Positions 11,482 to 23,008 of a stretch of DNA of 64,000 nucleotides are shown here, piece after piece. Each line of letters begins with the position of its first letter. Positions within the stretch are counted from its first letter, which is position 1. The stretch is from Streptomyces sp. TG1A-60 (lineage in GTDB: Bacteria > Actinomycetota > Actinomycetes > Streptomycetales > Streptomycetaceae), in contig NZ_CP147520.1 of the NCBI RefSeq assembly GCF_037201975.1, forward strand, positions 6,882,001 to 6,946,000, given 5' to 3'. Made by a program: the position numbers and the translations under genes. The notes under the pieces were generated by a model. The model had not been told where the DNA came from. It did no database searches and worked only from the letters and a program-made list of their open reading frames with translations.

Positions 11482-12044
11482 CACCTGTAATTCTGCTGGC
11501 CGCGGAGAAGGAATCGGCCGAGGTCACCGACTGGGCCGCACGCATCGGCTGGGTCGTCGGACTCGCCCTCTTCGTCGCGCTCGTCTACTGGCTGATGCGC
11601 GAGGGCTGGAAGTGGCGCGGCACGCTCCAGAGCGACCTGCCCGCCCTGTACAGCGCGCCGGACGAGCCCGGTGAGGCGAAACTGAGCATGAGCGGCCGCT
11701 ACCACGGCTCCACCACCGCCGGACAGTGGCTCGACCGCATCGTGGCGCACGGCCTGGGCACCCGTAGTCGCGTCGAGCTGACGCTGACGGACACGGGCCT
11801 GGACGTCGTACGCCCGGGAGCGACGGACTTCTTCGTCCCCGTCGAGGCCCTGCGTGAGGCCCGACTGGAGAAGGGCATCGCCGGCAAGGTCCTCACCGAG
11901 GGCGGGCTGCTGGTCGTCACCTGGGAGCACGGCGGCAAGCCGCTCGACTCCGGGTTCCGCTCCGACCGCGCGGCCGAGCACAACGAGTGGGTCGAGACCC
12001 TGAACCAGATGATCGACAAGACGGAAACGGAAGGCGCACGATGA
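11478..12044 (+). CDS. Membrane-anchored PH-like protein of unknown role inside the pyr operon
   Basis: The 188-residue product has a short N-terminal segment, one predicted membrane helix at about residues 23-41 ([16 protein letters not shown]) and a soluble beta-rich C-terminal part resembling bacterial PH-like domains, ending in an [12 protein letters not shown] helix. No catalytic motif is visible. The GTG start overlaps the pyrC stop and its own TGA overlaps the carA ATG, so it is tightly embedded between two pyrimidine genes. An equivalent gene sits at this place in other streptomycetes as I recall. Function unknown; a scaffolding or membrane-linked regulatory role is only inference. 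Confidence 0.85.
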   Translation: MTPVILLAAEKESAEVTDWAARIGWVVGLALFVALVYWLMREGWKWRGTLQSDLPALYSAPDEPGEAKLSMSGRYHGSTTAGQWLDRIVAHGLGTRSRVELTLTDTGLDVVRPGATDFFVPVEALREARLEKGIAGKVLTEGGLLVVTWEHGGKPLDSGFRSDRAAEHNEWVETLNQMIDKTETEGAR

Positions 12045-13190
12045 CGACCTCCACCCGGGGAGCCACCAGGGTTCCCGCCGTACTCGTCCTGGAGGACGGC
12101 CGGATCTTCCGCGGCCGTGCCTACGGGGCCGTGGGGGCGACCTTCGGCGAGGCCGTGTTCTCCACCGGCATGACCGGCTACCAGGAGACCCTCACCGACC
12201 CGTCGTACCACCGCCAGGTCGTCGTCATGACCGCCCCGCACGTCGGTAACACGGGCGTCAACGACGAGGACCCCGAGTCCAAGAAGATCTGGGTCTCGGG
12301 CTACGTCGTCCGCGACCCCGCGCGGGTGCCCTCCAACTGGCGCTCCCGGCGCTCGCTGGACGAGGAACTGGCCCGGCATGGCGTCGTCGGCATCAGCGGC
12401 ATCGACACCCGGGCCCTCACCCGCCATCTGCGCGAGCGCGGCGCCATGCGCGTCGGCATCTTCTCCGGCAACGCGCTGCCCGACGAGGGCACCATGCTCA
12501 CCGAGGTCCGCCAGGCCCCCGAGATGAAGGGCGCGAACCTCTCCGCGGAGGTCGCCACCAGGGAGACGTACGTCGTCCCGGCGATCGGCACGAGGAAGTT
12601 CACCGTCGCCGCCGTCGACCTCGGCATCAAGGGCATGACCCCGCACCGCATGGCCGAGCGCGGCATCGAGGTGCACGTGCTCCCGGCCACGGCGACGGTC
12701 GAGGACATCTACGCCGTGAACCCCGACGGCGTGTTCTTCTCCAACGGCCCGGGAGACCCGGCCACCGCCGACCACCCCGTCGCCCTCATGCAGGCGGTTC
12801 TGGAGCGCGGCACCCCGCTCTTCGGCATCTGCTTCGGCAACCAGATCCTGGGCCGCGCCCTCGGCTTCGGCACCTACAAGCTGAAGTACGGCCACCGGGG
12901 CATCAACCAGCCGGTGCAGGACCGTACGACCGGCAAGGTCGAGGTCACCGCGCACAACCACGGCTTCGCCGTGGACGCCCCGCTCGACAAGGTCTCCGAG
13001 ACCCCCTACGGCCGCGCCGAGGTCTCCCACGTCTGCCTCAACGACAACGTGGTGGAGGGGCTCCAACTCCTCGACCGGCCGGCCTTCAGCGTCCAGTACC
13101 ACCCCGAAGCGGCCGCGGGCCCGCACGACGCCGCCTACCTGTTCGACCGCTTCACGTCTTTGATGAACACAGTCCTGATGGAGGGCCAGC

Positions 13191-13198
<8 letters not shown>
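12041..13198 (+). CDS. carA: Carbamoyl-phosphate synthase small (glutaminase) subunit
   Basis: Hydrolyses glutamine and channels ammonia to CarB to make carbamoyl phosphate for pyrimidines and arginine. The 385-residue protein has the CPSase small-chain N-terminal domain and a class I glutamine amidotransferase domain with nucleophile Cys264 in GICFGNQ and the His354/Glu356 pair in YHPEA. The ATG at 12041 overlaps the preceding stop (ATGA), and the carA end overlaps the carB GTG by eight bases. Confidence 0.97.
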
Positions 13199-16499
<3,301 letters not shown>

Positions 16500-16506
16500 C
16501 AGCCCT

Positions 16507-16536
16507 GAGGGGGACACCGGAAACGGTGTCCCCCTC
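16507..16536 (+). terminator. Intercistronic hairpin between carB and pyrD
   Basis: A perfect 13-bp stem GAGGGGGACACCG / CGGTGTCCCCCTC closes a GAAA tetraloop immediately after carB. No T-run follows and the pyrD Shine-Dalgarno begins six bases later, so it may be a weak terminator, an RNA-stability element, or a mark of the operon's internal boundary. Confidence 0.6.
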
Positions 16537-16554
16537 TTCGTGAGGACACCGAAC

Positions 16555-17661
16555 ATGTACAAGCTCTTCTTCCGTTTGGTCTTCCAACGGATGGACCCCG
16601 AGCAAGCCCACCACCTGGCCTTCCGGTGGATCCGGCTGGCCGTCAGGATTCCCGTGCTGCGGACGTTCGTCGCCGCCGCCCTCGCGCCCCGGTACGAGGA
16701 ACTGCGCACCGAGGCGTTCGGTCTGCGCATGCACGGCCCGTTCGGGCTGGCCGCCGGCTTCGACAAGAACGCCGTCGCGATCGACGGGATGTCGATGCTC
16801 GGCTTCGACCACGTCGAGATCGGCACGGTGACGGGGGAGGCCCAGCCCGGCAACCCCAGGAAGCGCCTGTTCCGCCTGGTCGCCGACCGCGCGCTGATCA
16901 ACCGCATGGGCTTCAACAACGAGGGCTCGCTGGCCGTCGCGGCCCGTCTGGCCTCCCGCACGCCCGTTTTCAGAACCGTCGTGGGCGTCAACATCGGCAA
17001 GACCAAGGTCGTCCCGGAGGACGAGGCCGCCGGCGACTACGTGAGGTCCACCGAGCGCCTCGCCCCGTACGCCGACTATCTGGTCGTCAACGTCTCCTCG
17101 CCCAACACGCCCGGTCTGCGCAACCTCCAGGCCACCGAGGCGCTGCGCCCCCTGCTGACCGCCGTCCGGGAGGCCGCCGACCGCACGGTCCGCACGCGCC
17201 GGGTGCCGCTCCTGGTGAAGATCGCGCCGGACCTCGCCGACGAGGACATCGACGCCGTCGCCGATCTCGCCGTGGAACTCGGCCTGGACGGGATCATCGC
17301 CACGAACACCACCATCGCGCGCGAGGGGCTCGGTCTGACATCCGAACCCTCTCTCGTGAAGGAGACGGGCGGTCTGTCCGGCGCCCCGGTCAAGGCCCGC
17401 TCCCTCGCGGTCCTGCGACGCCTTTACGCGCGCGTGGGCGACCGGATCACCCTGGTGGGCGTGGGCGGCATCGAGGACGCCGAGGACGCCTGGCATCGCG
17501 TCCTGGCCGGCGCCACCCTGGTCCAGGGCTACAGCGCCATCGTCTACGAGGGTCCCTTCTGGGCGCGTGCCGTCCACAAGGGCCTCGCCGCCCGCCTGCG
17601 CGCCAGCCCGTACGCCACCCTTGCCGACGCGGTCGGCGCCGACGTGAGGAAGACGGTATGA
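16555..17661 (+). CDS. pyrD: Dihydroorotate dehydrogenase (quinone), class 2
   Basis: Membrane-associated FMN enzyme that oxidises dihydroorotate to orotate and passes electrons to quinone. The 368-residue protein has the N-terminal helical quinone-channel extension typical of class 2, then GFDKNAVAIDGM, VNVSSPNTPGLRNLQ with the catalytic Ser, and GVGGIEDAEDAW. The ATG at 16555 is preferred because GAGG lies 9-12 bases upstream; the GTG at 16540 is upstream of that site. Its TGA overlaps the pyrF ATG. Confidence 0.95.
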   Translation: MYKLFFRLVFQRMDPEQAHHLAFRWIRLAVRIPVLRTFVAAALAPRYEELRTEAFGLRMHGPFGLAAGFDKNAVAIDGMSMLGFDHVEIGTVTGEAQPGNPRKRLFRLVADRALINRMGFNNEGSLAVAARLASRTPVFRTVVGVNIGKTKVVPEDEAAGDYVRSTERLAPYADYLVVNVSSPNTPGLRNLQATEALRPLLTAVREAADRTVRTRRVPLLVKIAPDLADEDIDAVADLAVELGLDGIIATNTTIAREGLGLTSEPSLVKETGGLSGAPVKARSLAVLRRLYARVGDRITLVGVGGIEDAEDAWHRVLAGATLVQGYSAIVYEGPFWARAVHKGLAARLRASPYATLADAVGADVRKTV

Positions 17662-18497
17662 CGGAGCCCTTCGGCGCGCGGCTGCGCCGTGCCATGGACG
17701 AGCGCGGCCCGCTGTGCGTCGGCATCGACCCGCACGCCTCCCTGCTCACCGACTGGGGCCTGAGCGACGACGTCGCGGGCCTGGAGCGCTTCAGCCGCAC
17801 GGTGGTCGAGGCGCTGGCCGACCGGGTGGCCGTCCTCAAGCCGCAGAGCGCGTTCTTCGAGCGCTTCGGGTCCCGTGGCATCGCCGTACTGGAGAGGTCC
17901 GTCCAGGAGGCGCGTACGGCAGGCGCGCTGGTCGTCATGGACGCCAAGCGCGGAGACATCGGCTCCACCATGGCCGCGTACGCCGAGACCTTCCTGCGCA
18001 AGGACGCGCCCCTGTTCTCGGACGCGCTCACCGTGTCGCCGTATCTGGGCTACGGATCCCTGAAGCCGGCCGTGGAACTGGCGCGCGAGAGCGGCGCCGG
18101 GCTGTTCGTGCTGGCGCTGACCTCCAACCCGGAGGGCGGCGAGGTGCAGCACGCCGTACGCGGCGACGGACGGAACGTCGGCGCGACGATGCTCGCCCAT
18201 CTCGCGGCGGAGAACGCGGGGCAGGAGCCCTTGGGTTCCTTCGGAGCCGTCGTCGGCGCCACGCTCGGCGACCTTTCCTCGTACGATCTGAACATCAACG
18301 GACCTCTCCTCGCGCCGGGAATCGGCGCGCAGGGGGCCGCTCCGGCCGGTCTTCCAGCGGTCTTCGGGGCGGCCGTGCGCCATGTGGTCCCGAACGTCAG
18401 CCGAGGTGTTCTCCGTCACGGTCCCGACGTCGTCGCGCTGCGTGACGCCTCGGATCGTTTCGCGGACGAGATCCGGGCCGCGGTGGCCGCGGCCTGA
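17658..18497 (+). CDS. pyrF: Orotidine 5'-phosphate decarboxylase
   Basis: Decarboxylates OMP to UMP, the last step of the pathway. The 279-residue protein is of the longer bacterial/mycobacterial subfamily, with the active-site motif VVMDAKRGDIGSTM (Asp95, Lys97). The ATG overlaps the pyrD stop in an ATGA arrangement, so translation is coupled. It is the last gene of the pyr cluster; about 300 bp of mostly regulatory DNA follow. Confidence 0.96.
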   Translation: MTEPFGARLRRAMDERGPLCVGIDPHASLLTDWGLSDDVAGLERFSRTVVEALADRVAVLKPQSAFFERFGSRGIAVLERSVQEARTAGALVVMDAKRGDIGSTMAAYAETFLRKDAPLFSDALTVSPYLGYGSLKPAVELARESGAGLFVLALTSNPEGGEVQHAVRGDGRNVGATMLAHLAAENAGQEPLGSFGAVVGATLGDLSSYDLNINGPLLAPGIGAQGAAPAGLPAVFGAAVRHVVPNVSRGVLRHGPDVVALRDASDRFADEIRAAVAAA

Positions 18498-18569
18498 GAC
18501 CTCCGATGAGTGCTCCGACGGCACCCGCCGGGAAGCTCGAGTCTGAATACATTCTCAAATAGGGGGCAA

Positions 18570-18650
18570 TATGCGACTTATGTCCGACTCCATGAAGGCT
18601 GACCAGGACTTTTCCGCTGTTCTCGCTGACTCTGGCGGAGTTGGCCGCTA
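18570..18650 (+). CDS. Possible 26-codon small ORF upstream of mihF
   Basis: An ATG preceded by AGGGGGC opens a 26-residue frame (starts MRLMSDSMKAD) ending at a TAG that is itself part of the putative mihF -10 box. Third-position G/C is only about 60 percent, well below neighbouring genes, which argues against strong selection as coding sequence. No similar peptide is recognised. It may be chance. Confidence 0.2.
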
Positions 18651-18653
18651 GTC
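18625..18653 (+). promoter_or_regulatory. Putative mihF promoter
   Basis: CTGACT (18625-18630) and TAGTCT (18648-18653) with a 17-bp spacer resemble a housekeeping promoter. Transcription would begin near 18660, directly before a 7-bp hairpin (GTGGGGG/CCCCCAC, 18662-18677), giving a leader of about 135 nt before mihF. Confidence 0.5.
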
Positions 18654-18795
18654 TCCGACGAGTGGGGGCACCCCCACACCCTCAAGGTAGTGGGGGAGAA
18701 CGGGCAGGCGTGTTGCTCGTGGCTCCTCAGGTGTGGGGCGACTAGGTTCCTCACCGGTCCGTATCCGACAGTTCGACATCCGAGGTGACGTAGGC

Positions 18796-19119
18796 GTGGC
18801 TCTTCCGCCCCTTACCCCTGAACAGCGCGCAGCCGCGCTCGAAAAGGCCGCCGCGGCTCGCCGGGAGCGGGCCGAGGTCAAGAATCGACTCAAGCACTCC
18901 GGCGCCTCCCTGCACGAGGTCATCAAGCAGGGCCAGGAGAACGACGTCATCGGCAAGATGAAGGTCTCCGCCCTTCTTGAGTCCCTGCCGGGCGTGGGCA
19001 AGGTCCGCGCCAAGCAGATCATGGAGCGACTCGGCATCTCCGAGAGCCGTCGTGTACGCGGCCTCGGTTCCAACCAGATCGCTTCCCTGGAGCGTGAGTT
19101 CGGCAGCACCGGTTCCTGA
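18796..19119 (+). CDS. mihF: Actinobacterial integration host factor (sIHF/mIHF)
   Basis: Small nucleoid-associated protein that binds and supercoils DNA and affects sporulation and antibiotic production. The 107-residue product is mostly helical and has the helix-two-turn-helix motif [21 protein letters not shown] followed by the conserved [16 protein letters not shown] end. The GTG at 18796 is chosen because it gives the family length; an upstream in-frame ATG would add 21 residues of unlike sequence. It precedes gmk and rpoZ, its usual neighbours. Confidence 0.93.
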   Translation: MALPPLTPEQRAAALEKAAAARRERAEVKNRLKHSGASLHEVIKQGQENDVIGKMKVSALLESLPGVGKVRAKQIMERLGISESRRVRGLGSNQIASLEREFGSTGS

Positions 19120-19177
19120 TCCCGGTACTCCGGGCAGGAAGTCCCGGGCAGCCCGGGATTGCTGGAATAATCGCTGC

Positions 19178-19735
19178 ATGAGTGAACGTCCGCGGCTGAC
19201 CGTGCTCTCCGGCCCCTCCGGGGTCGGCAAGAGCACGGTCGTCGTCCATATGCGCAAGGCACACCCCGAGGTCTGGCTGTCGGTGTCGGCGACGACCCGC
19301 AGGCCGCGCCCTGGTGAGCAGCACGGAGTCCACTACTTCTTCGTCACCGACGATGAGATGGACAAGCTGATCGCCAACGGCGAGCTGCTGGAGTGGGCCG
19401 AGTTCGCCGGCAACCGCTACGGCACTCCACGGGCCGCCGTGCTCGAACGCCTGGAGCGGGGCGAACCGGTCCTGCTGGAGATCGACCTCCAGGGTGCGCG
19501 GCAGGTCCGCGAGACCATGCCCGACGCCCAGCTGGTGTTCCTGGCTCCTCCCTGCTGGGACGAGCTGGTGCGCAGGCTCACCGGGCGGGGCACCGAACCG
19601 CCCGAGGTGATCGGGCGTCGCCTGGAGGCGGCCAAGATCGAGCTGGCGGCCGAGCCGGAGTTCGACCTGACCTTGGTCAACACCTCCGTCGAGGATGTGG
19701 CGCGGGAGCTGCTAGCCTTGATGGACGTTGTGTGA
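19178..19735 (+). CDS. gmk: Guanylate kinase
   Basis: Phosphorylates GMP to GDP with ATP. The 185-residue protein has Walker [10 protein letters not shown] at 12-20, the GMP-binding [19 protein letters not shown] segment, and the [13 protein letters not shown] segment. The ATG at 19178 gives the usual N-terminus [16 protein letters not shown] short inverted repeat (TCCCGGGCAGCCCGGGA) lies about 20 bp upstream. rpoZ follows 73 bp after the stop. Confidence 0.96.
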   Translation: MSERPRLTVLSGPSGVGKSTVVVHMRKAHPEVWLSVSATTRRPRPGEQHGVHYFFVTDDEMDKLIANGELLEWAEFAGNRYGTPRAAVLERLERGEPVLLEIDLQGARQVRETMPDAQLVFLAPPCWDELVRRLTGRGTEPPEVIGRRLEAAKIELAAEPEFDLTLVNTSVEDVARELLALMDVV

Positions 19736-19808
19736 TCGTGACGGCTCGCGCTCATCGAGCGGGCCGGTCACACCACCAGAATCTTTCCCATCCATCGGAA
19801 GGTAGAGC

Positions 19809-20078
19809 GTGTCCTCTTCCATCTCCGCGCCCGAGGGCATCATCAACCCGCCGATCGACGAGCTCCTCGAGGCCACCGACTCGAAGTACAGCCTCGTGAT
19901 CTACGCGGCCAAGCGTGCCCGCCAGATCAACGCGTACTACTCGCAGCTCGGCGAAGGTCTCCTTGAATACGTCGGTCCGCTCGTGGACACCCACGTGCAC
20001 GAGAAGCCGCTCTCGATCGCCCTGCGCGAGATCAACGCGGGTCTGCTGACGTCCGAGGCCGTCGAGGGCCCCGCATAA
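19809..20078 (+). CDS. rpoZ: RNA polymerase omega subunit
   Basis: Omega helps assemble the beta' subunit into RNA polymerase. The 89-residue protein contains the conserved [29 protein letters not shown] core (only partly quoted motif: SKYSLV and AAKRARQIN). The GTG start at 19809 follows GGAAGGTAG. The gene ends just before a strong terminator, so gmk-rpoZ probably forms the end of this transcription unit. Confidence 0.95.
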   Translation: MSSSISAPEGIINPPIDELLEATDSKYSLVIYAAKRARQINAYYSQLGEGLLEYVGPLVDTHVHEKPLSIALREINAGLLTSEAVEGPA

Positions 20079-20107
20079 GTCGTATGTGCAGATCGCAGTA
20101 GGTTTTT

Positions 20108-20142
20108 CCACAGGCCCGGCAGCGCGACTGCCGGGCCTGTGG
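20108..20142 (+). terminator. Terminator after rpoZ
   Basis: A perfect 15-bp stem (CCACAGGCCCGGCAG / CTGCCGGGCCTGTGG) with a five-base loop lies 30 bp after the rpoZ stop. The T-run TTTTT is on its 5' side, so it would also be a good terminator for any minus-strand transcript. Confidence 0.8.
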
Positions 20143-20183
20143 TGTGTCATGGAGTCGTACGTTTCCGAGTGCGGGGAGGCACA

Positions 20184-21386
20184 GTGGGCAAGCCGAAGGT
20201 CGTTCTGGGGGTCAGCGGCGGCATCGCCGCCTACAAGGCGTGCGAGCTGCTGCGTCGGCTGACCGAGTCCGGGCACGACGTCCGGGTCGTGCCGACCGAC
20301 TCCGCGCTCCACTTCGTCGGCGCCGCCACCTGGTCCGCGCTCTCCGGCAACCCGGTCTCCACCGAGGTCTGGGAGAGCGTCCACGAGGTGCCACACGTCC
20401 GCATCGGCCAGGAGGCCGACCTGGTGGTCGTGGCCCCGGCGACCGCCGACATGCTGGCCAGGGCCGCCCACGGTCTCGCCGACGACCTCCTCACGAACAC
20501 CCTCCTCACGGCCCGCTGTCCGGTCGTCTTCGCCCCCGCCATGCACACCGAGATGTGGGAGCACCCGGCCACCCAGGAGAACGTGGCCACGCTCCGCCGC
20601 CGGGGCGCCCTCGTCATCGACCCCGCCGTGGGCCGGCTGACCGGCGCCGACACCGGCAGGGGCCGGCTGCCCGACCCCGGGGAGATCTTCGAGGTCTGCC
20701 GCCGGGTCCTGGCCCGGGGCGTCACCGAGCCGGACCTCGTCGGCCGCCATGTCGTCGTGACCGCCGGCGGCACCCGCGAACCCCTCGACCCGGTCCGCTT
20801 CCTCGGCAACCGCTCCTCCGGCAAGCAGGGGTACGCCCTGGCCCGCACGGCTGCCGCGCGGGGCGCCCGGGTCACGCTGATCGAGGCCAGCACCGGGCTG
20901 CCGGATCCGGCGGGCGTGGACGTCGTACGGGTCGGCACAGCCGTCCAGTTGCGTGAGGCGGTGCTCAAGGCGGCGCCAGACGCGGATGTCGTGGTGATGG
21001 CGGCGGCGGTGGCGGACTTCCGCCCTGGGACGTACGTCACCGGCAAGATCAAGAAGAAGGACGGTCAGGAACCCGAGCCCATCGTCCTCATACGCAATCC
21101 GGACATCCTGGCGGAGATCTCGGCCGACCGCCCGCGCCTGGGGCAGGTGGTCGTCGGCTTCGCCGCCGAGACCGACGACGTCCTCGCCAACGGCCGCGCC
21201 AAGCTGGCACGCAAGGGGTGCGACCTGCTGGTGGTGAACGAGGTGGGGGAGCGCAAGACCTTCGGCTCCGAGGAGAACGAGGCCGTGGTGCTGGGGGCGG
21301 ACGGGAGCGAAACCCCGGTGCCCCACGGCCCCAAGGAAGCACTGGCCGAAACGGTGTGGGACCTCGTTGCGAGCCGACTCGACTGA
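20184..21386 (+). CDS. coaBC: Bifunctional phosphopantothenoylcysteine decarboxylase/synthetase
   Basis: Makes 4'-phosphopantetheine precursor for coenzyme A in two steps. The 400-residue protein has an N-terminal FMN-dependent CoaC half (GVSGGIAAYKACEL; VVAPATADMLAR; FAPAMHTEMWEHP) and a C-terminal CoaB half (VTAGGTREPLDPVR; the AAAVADFRP segment; KIKKKDG). The GTG at 20184 is preceded by GGGGAGG and yields the family N-terminus; the reading frame extends 45 bp upstream into the rpoZ terminator. Confidence 0.95.
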   Translation: MGKPKVVLGVSGGIAAYKACELLRRLTESGHDVRVVPTDSALHFVGAATWSALSGNPVSTEVWESVHEVPHVRIGQEADLVVVAPATADMLARAAHGLADDLLTNTLLTARCPVVFAPAMHTEMWEHPATQENVATLRRRGALVIDPAVGRLTGADTGRGRLPDPGEIFEVCRRVLARGVTEPDLVGRHVVVTAGGTREPLDPVRFLGNRSSGKQGYALARTAAARGARVTLIEASTGLPDPAGVDVVRVGTAVQLREAVLKAAPDADVVVMAAAVADFRPGTYVTGKIKKKDGQEPEPIVLIRNPDILAEISADRPRLGQVVVGFAAETDDVLANGRAKLARKGCDLLVVNEVGERKTFGSEENEAVVLGADGSETPVPHGPKEALAETVWDLVASRLD

Positions 21387-21626
21387 CTGTTCCGTTCGCG
21401 CCACGCCCCCCGCGAACCACGCACATTGGGGCGTGGCGCCTCTGGCGAACTCCGACGGCCATTGGGCAGAATGCAGGTGCCGCAGGTCACAGAGCTCCCG
21501 AGAGGCGAGACAGGTGGGCCGGTGGCTGAGCCCGACCGATAAACTGTTCTCGGACGACGCCGGGCGCAGCCCCCGAGCCCGTCCGCCAATGATCAGCCAG
21601 CAGCCGCTGCAACCCCAGGGAGCGTT
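21387..21626 (+). promoter_or_regulatory. metK leader / intergenic region
   Basis: This 240-bp gap between coaBC and metK has several GC-rich inverted segments and a -10-like TAAACT at 21540-21545 about 80 bp before the metK start, without a clear -35. I looked for the conserved cores of S-adenosylmethionine riboswitches and did not see one. The Shine-Dalgarno AGGGAG lies at 21617-21622. Confidence 0.35.
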
Positions 21627-22850
21627 GTGTCCCGTCGTCTGTTCACCTCGGAGTCCGTGACCGAGGGCCACCCCGACAAGATCGCCGATCAGATCAGCGA
21701 TGCCATTCTCGATGCGCTCCTGCGCGAGGACCCCATGTCCCGCGTCGCAGTGGAGACGCTCATCACGACCGGCCTGGTGCACGTGGCCGGAGAGGTCACG
21801 ACCAAGGCGTACGCGCCGATCGCCCAGCTGGTGCGCGACACGATCCTGGACATCGGCTACGACTCGTCGAAGAAGGGCTTCGACGGAGCGTCCTGCGGTG
21901 TGTCGGTGTCGATCGGCTCGCAGTCGCCGGACATCGCGCAGGGTGTCGACACGGCGTACGAGTCCCGGGTGGAGGGGGCGTCCCAGAGGCAACGGGGTGA
22001 CGAGCTGGACCGTCAGGGCGCGGGTGACCAGGGTCTGATGTTCGGATACGCGACGGACGAGACGCCGACGCTGATGCCGCTGCCGATCTTCCTGGCCCAC
22101 CGCCTGTCGAAGCGCCTGTCCGAGGTCCGCAAGAACGGCACGATCCCCTACCTGCGTCCCGACGGAAAGACCCAGGTCACCATCGAGTACGACGGCGACA
22201 AGGCGGTCCGCCTGGACACGGTCGTCGTCTCCTCCCAGCACGCGAGTGACATCGATCTGGAGTCGCTGCTCGCGCCCGACATCCGCGAGTTCGTGGTGGA
22301 GCCGGAGCTCAAGGCCCTTCTGGACGACGGCATCAAGCTGGACACCGAGGACTACCGTCTCCTGGTCAACCCGACCGGCCGTTTCGAGATCGGCGGCCCG
22401 ATGGGCGACGCCGGCCTGACCGGCCGCAAGATCATCATCGACACGTACGGCGGCATGGCCCGCCACGGCGGCGGCGCCTTCTCCGGCAAGGACCCCTCAA
22501 AGGTGGACCGCTCCGCCGCGTACGCGATGCGCTGGGTCGCCAAGAACGTCGTCGCCGCGGGCCTCGCCTCCCGCTGCGAGGTCCAGGTCGCCTACGCCAT
22601 CGGCAAGGCCGAGCCCGTCGGTCTCTTCGTCGAGACGTTCGGCACCGCCCAGGTCGACACCGACCGGATCGAGCAGGCCATCGACGAGGTCTTCGACCTC
22701 CGCCCGGCTGCCATCATCCGCGACCTCGACCTCCTCCGCCCCATTTACGGCCAGACTGCCGCGTACGGCCACTTCGGCCGCGAACTCCCCGAATTCACCT
22801 GGGAGCGCACGGATCGCGTCGACGCGCTGCGCGAGGCGGCGGGGCTGTAA
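21627..22850 (+). CDS. metK: S-adenosylmethionine synthetase
   Basis: Forms S-adenosylmethionine from methionine and ATP. The 407-residue protein has the [14 protein letters not shown]-terminal motif, the [12 protein letters not shown] hexapeptide signature and [19 protein letters not shown] near the C-terminus. Residues about 117-124 (GASQRQRG), just before [12 protein letters not shown], look like a short insertion relative to the roughly 402-residue Streptomyces proteins I recall; it lies in the flexible loop region near the active site. The GTG start gives the family N-terminus. A terminator follows. Confidence 0.96.
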   Translation: MSRRLFTSESVTEGHPDKIADQISDAILDALLREDPMSRVAVETLITTGLVHVAGEVTTKAYAPIAQLVRDTILDIGYDSSKKGFDGASCGVSVSIGSQSPDIAQGVDTAYESRVEGASQRQRGDELDRQGAGDQGLMFGYATDETPTLMPLPIFLAHRLSKRLSEVRKNGTIPYLRPDGKTQVTIEYDGDKAVRLDTVVVSSQHASDIDLESLLAPDIREFVVEPELKALLDDGIKLDTEDYRLLVNPTGRFEIGGPMGDAGLTGRKIIIDTYGGMARHGGGAFSGKDPSKVDRSAAYAMRWVAKNVVAAGLASRCEVQVAYAIGKAEPVGLFVETFGTAQVDTDRIEQAIDEVFDLRPAAIIRDLDLLRPIYGQTAAYGHFGRELPEFTWERTDRVDALREAAGL

Positions 22851-22872
22851 GGCCCGCGGCTCTTCGGTTGTC

Positions 22873-22913
22873 CGGCGAGGCCCGGTGTCCCCTGGGGGCG
22901 CCGGGCCTCGCCG
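22873..22913 (+). terminator. Terminator after metK
   Basis: A 13-bp perfect stem (CGGCGAGGCCCGG / CCGGGCCTCGCCG) with a 15-base loop begins 23 bp after the metK stop. No marked T-run follows, as is common in Streptomyces. Confidence 0.75.
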
Positions 22914-23008
22914 CGTTCATCGCCTCCCCGGAGATCCGGCGTGAAGGCGACGGATGCGCGAGTGCGGAGCGTCGTCGGTTGTCAGTGGGGTTTGGTAAGA
23001 ATGCAGGC

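Noticed and set aside
21387..21626. SAM or SAH riboswitch before metK
   Set aside because: The leader does not show the conserved core sequences of the classes I know; a covariance search would be needed to exclude a diverged one.
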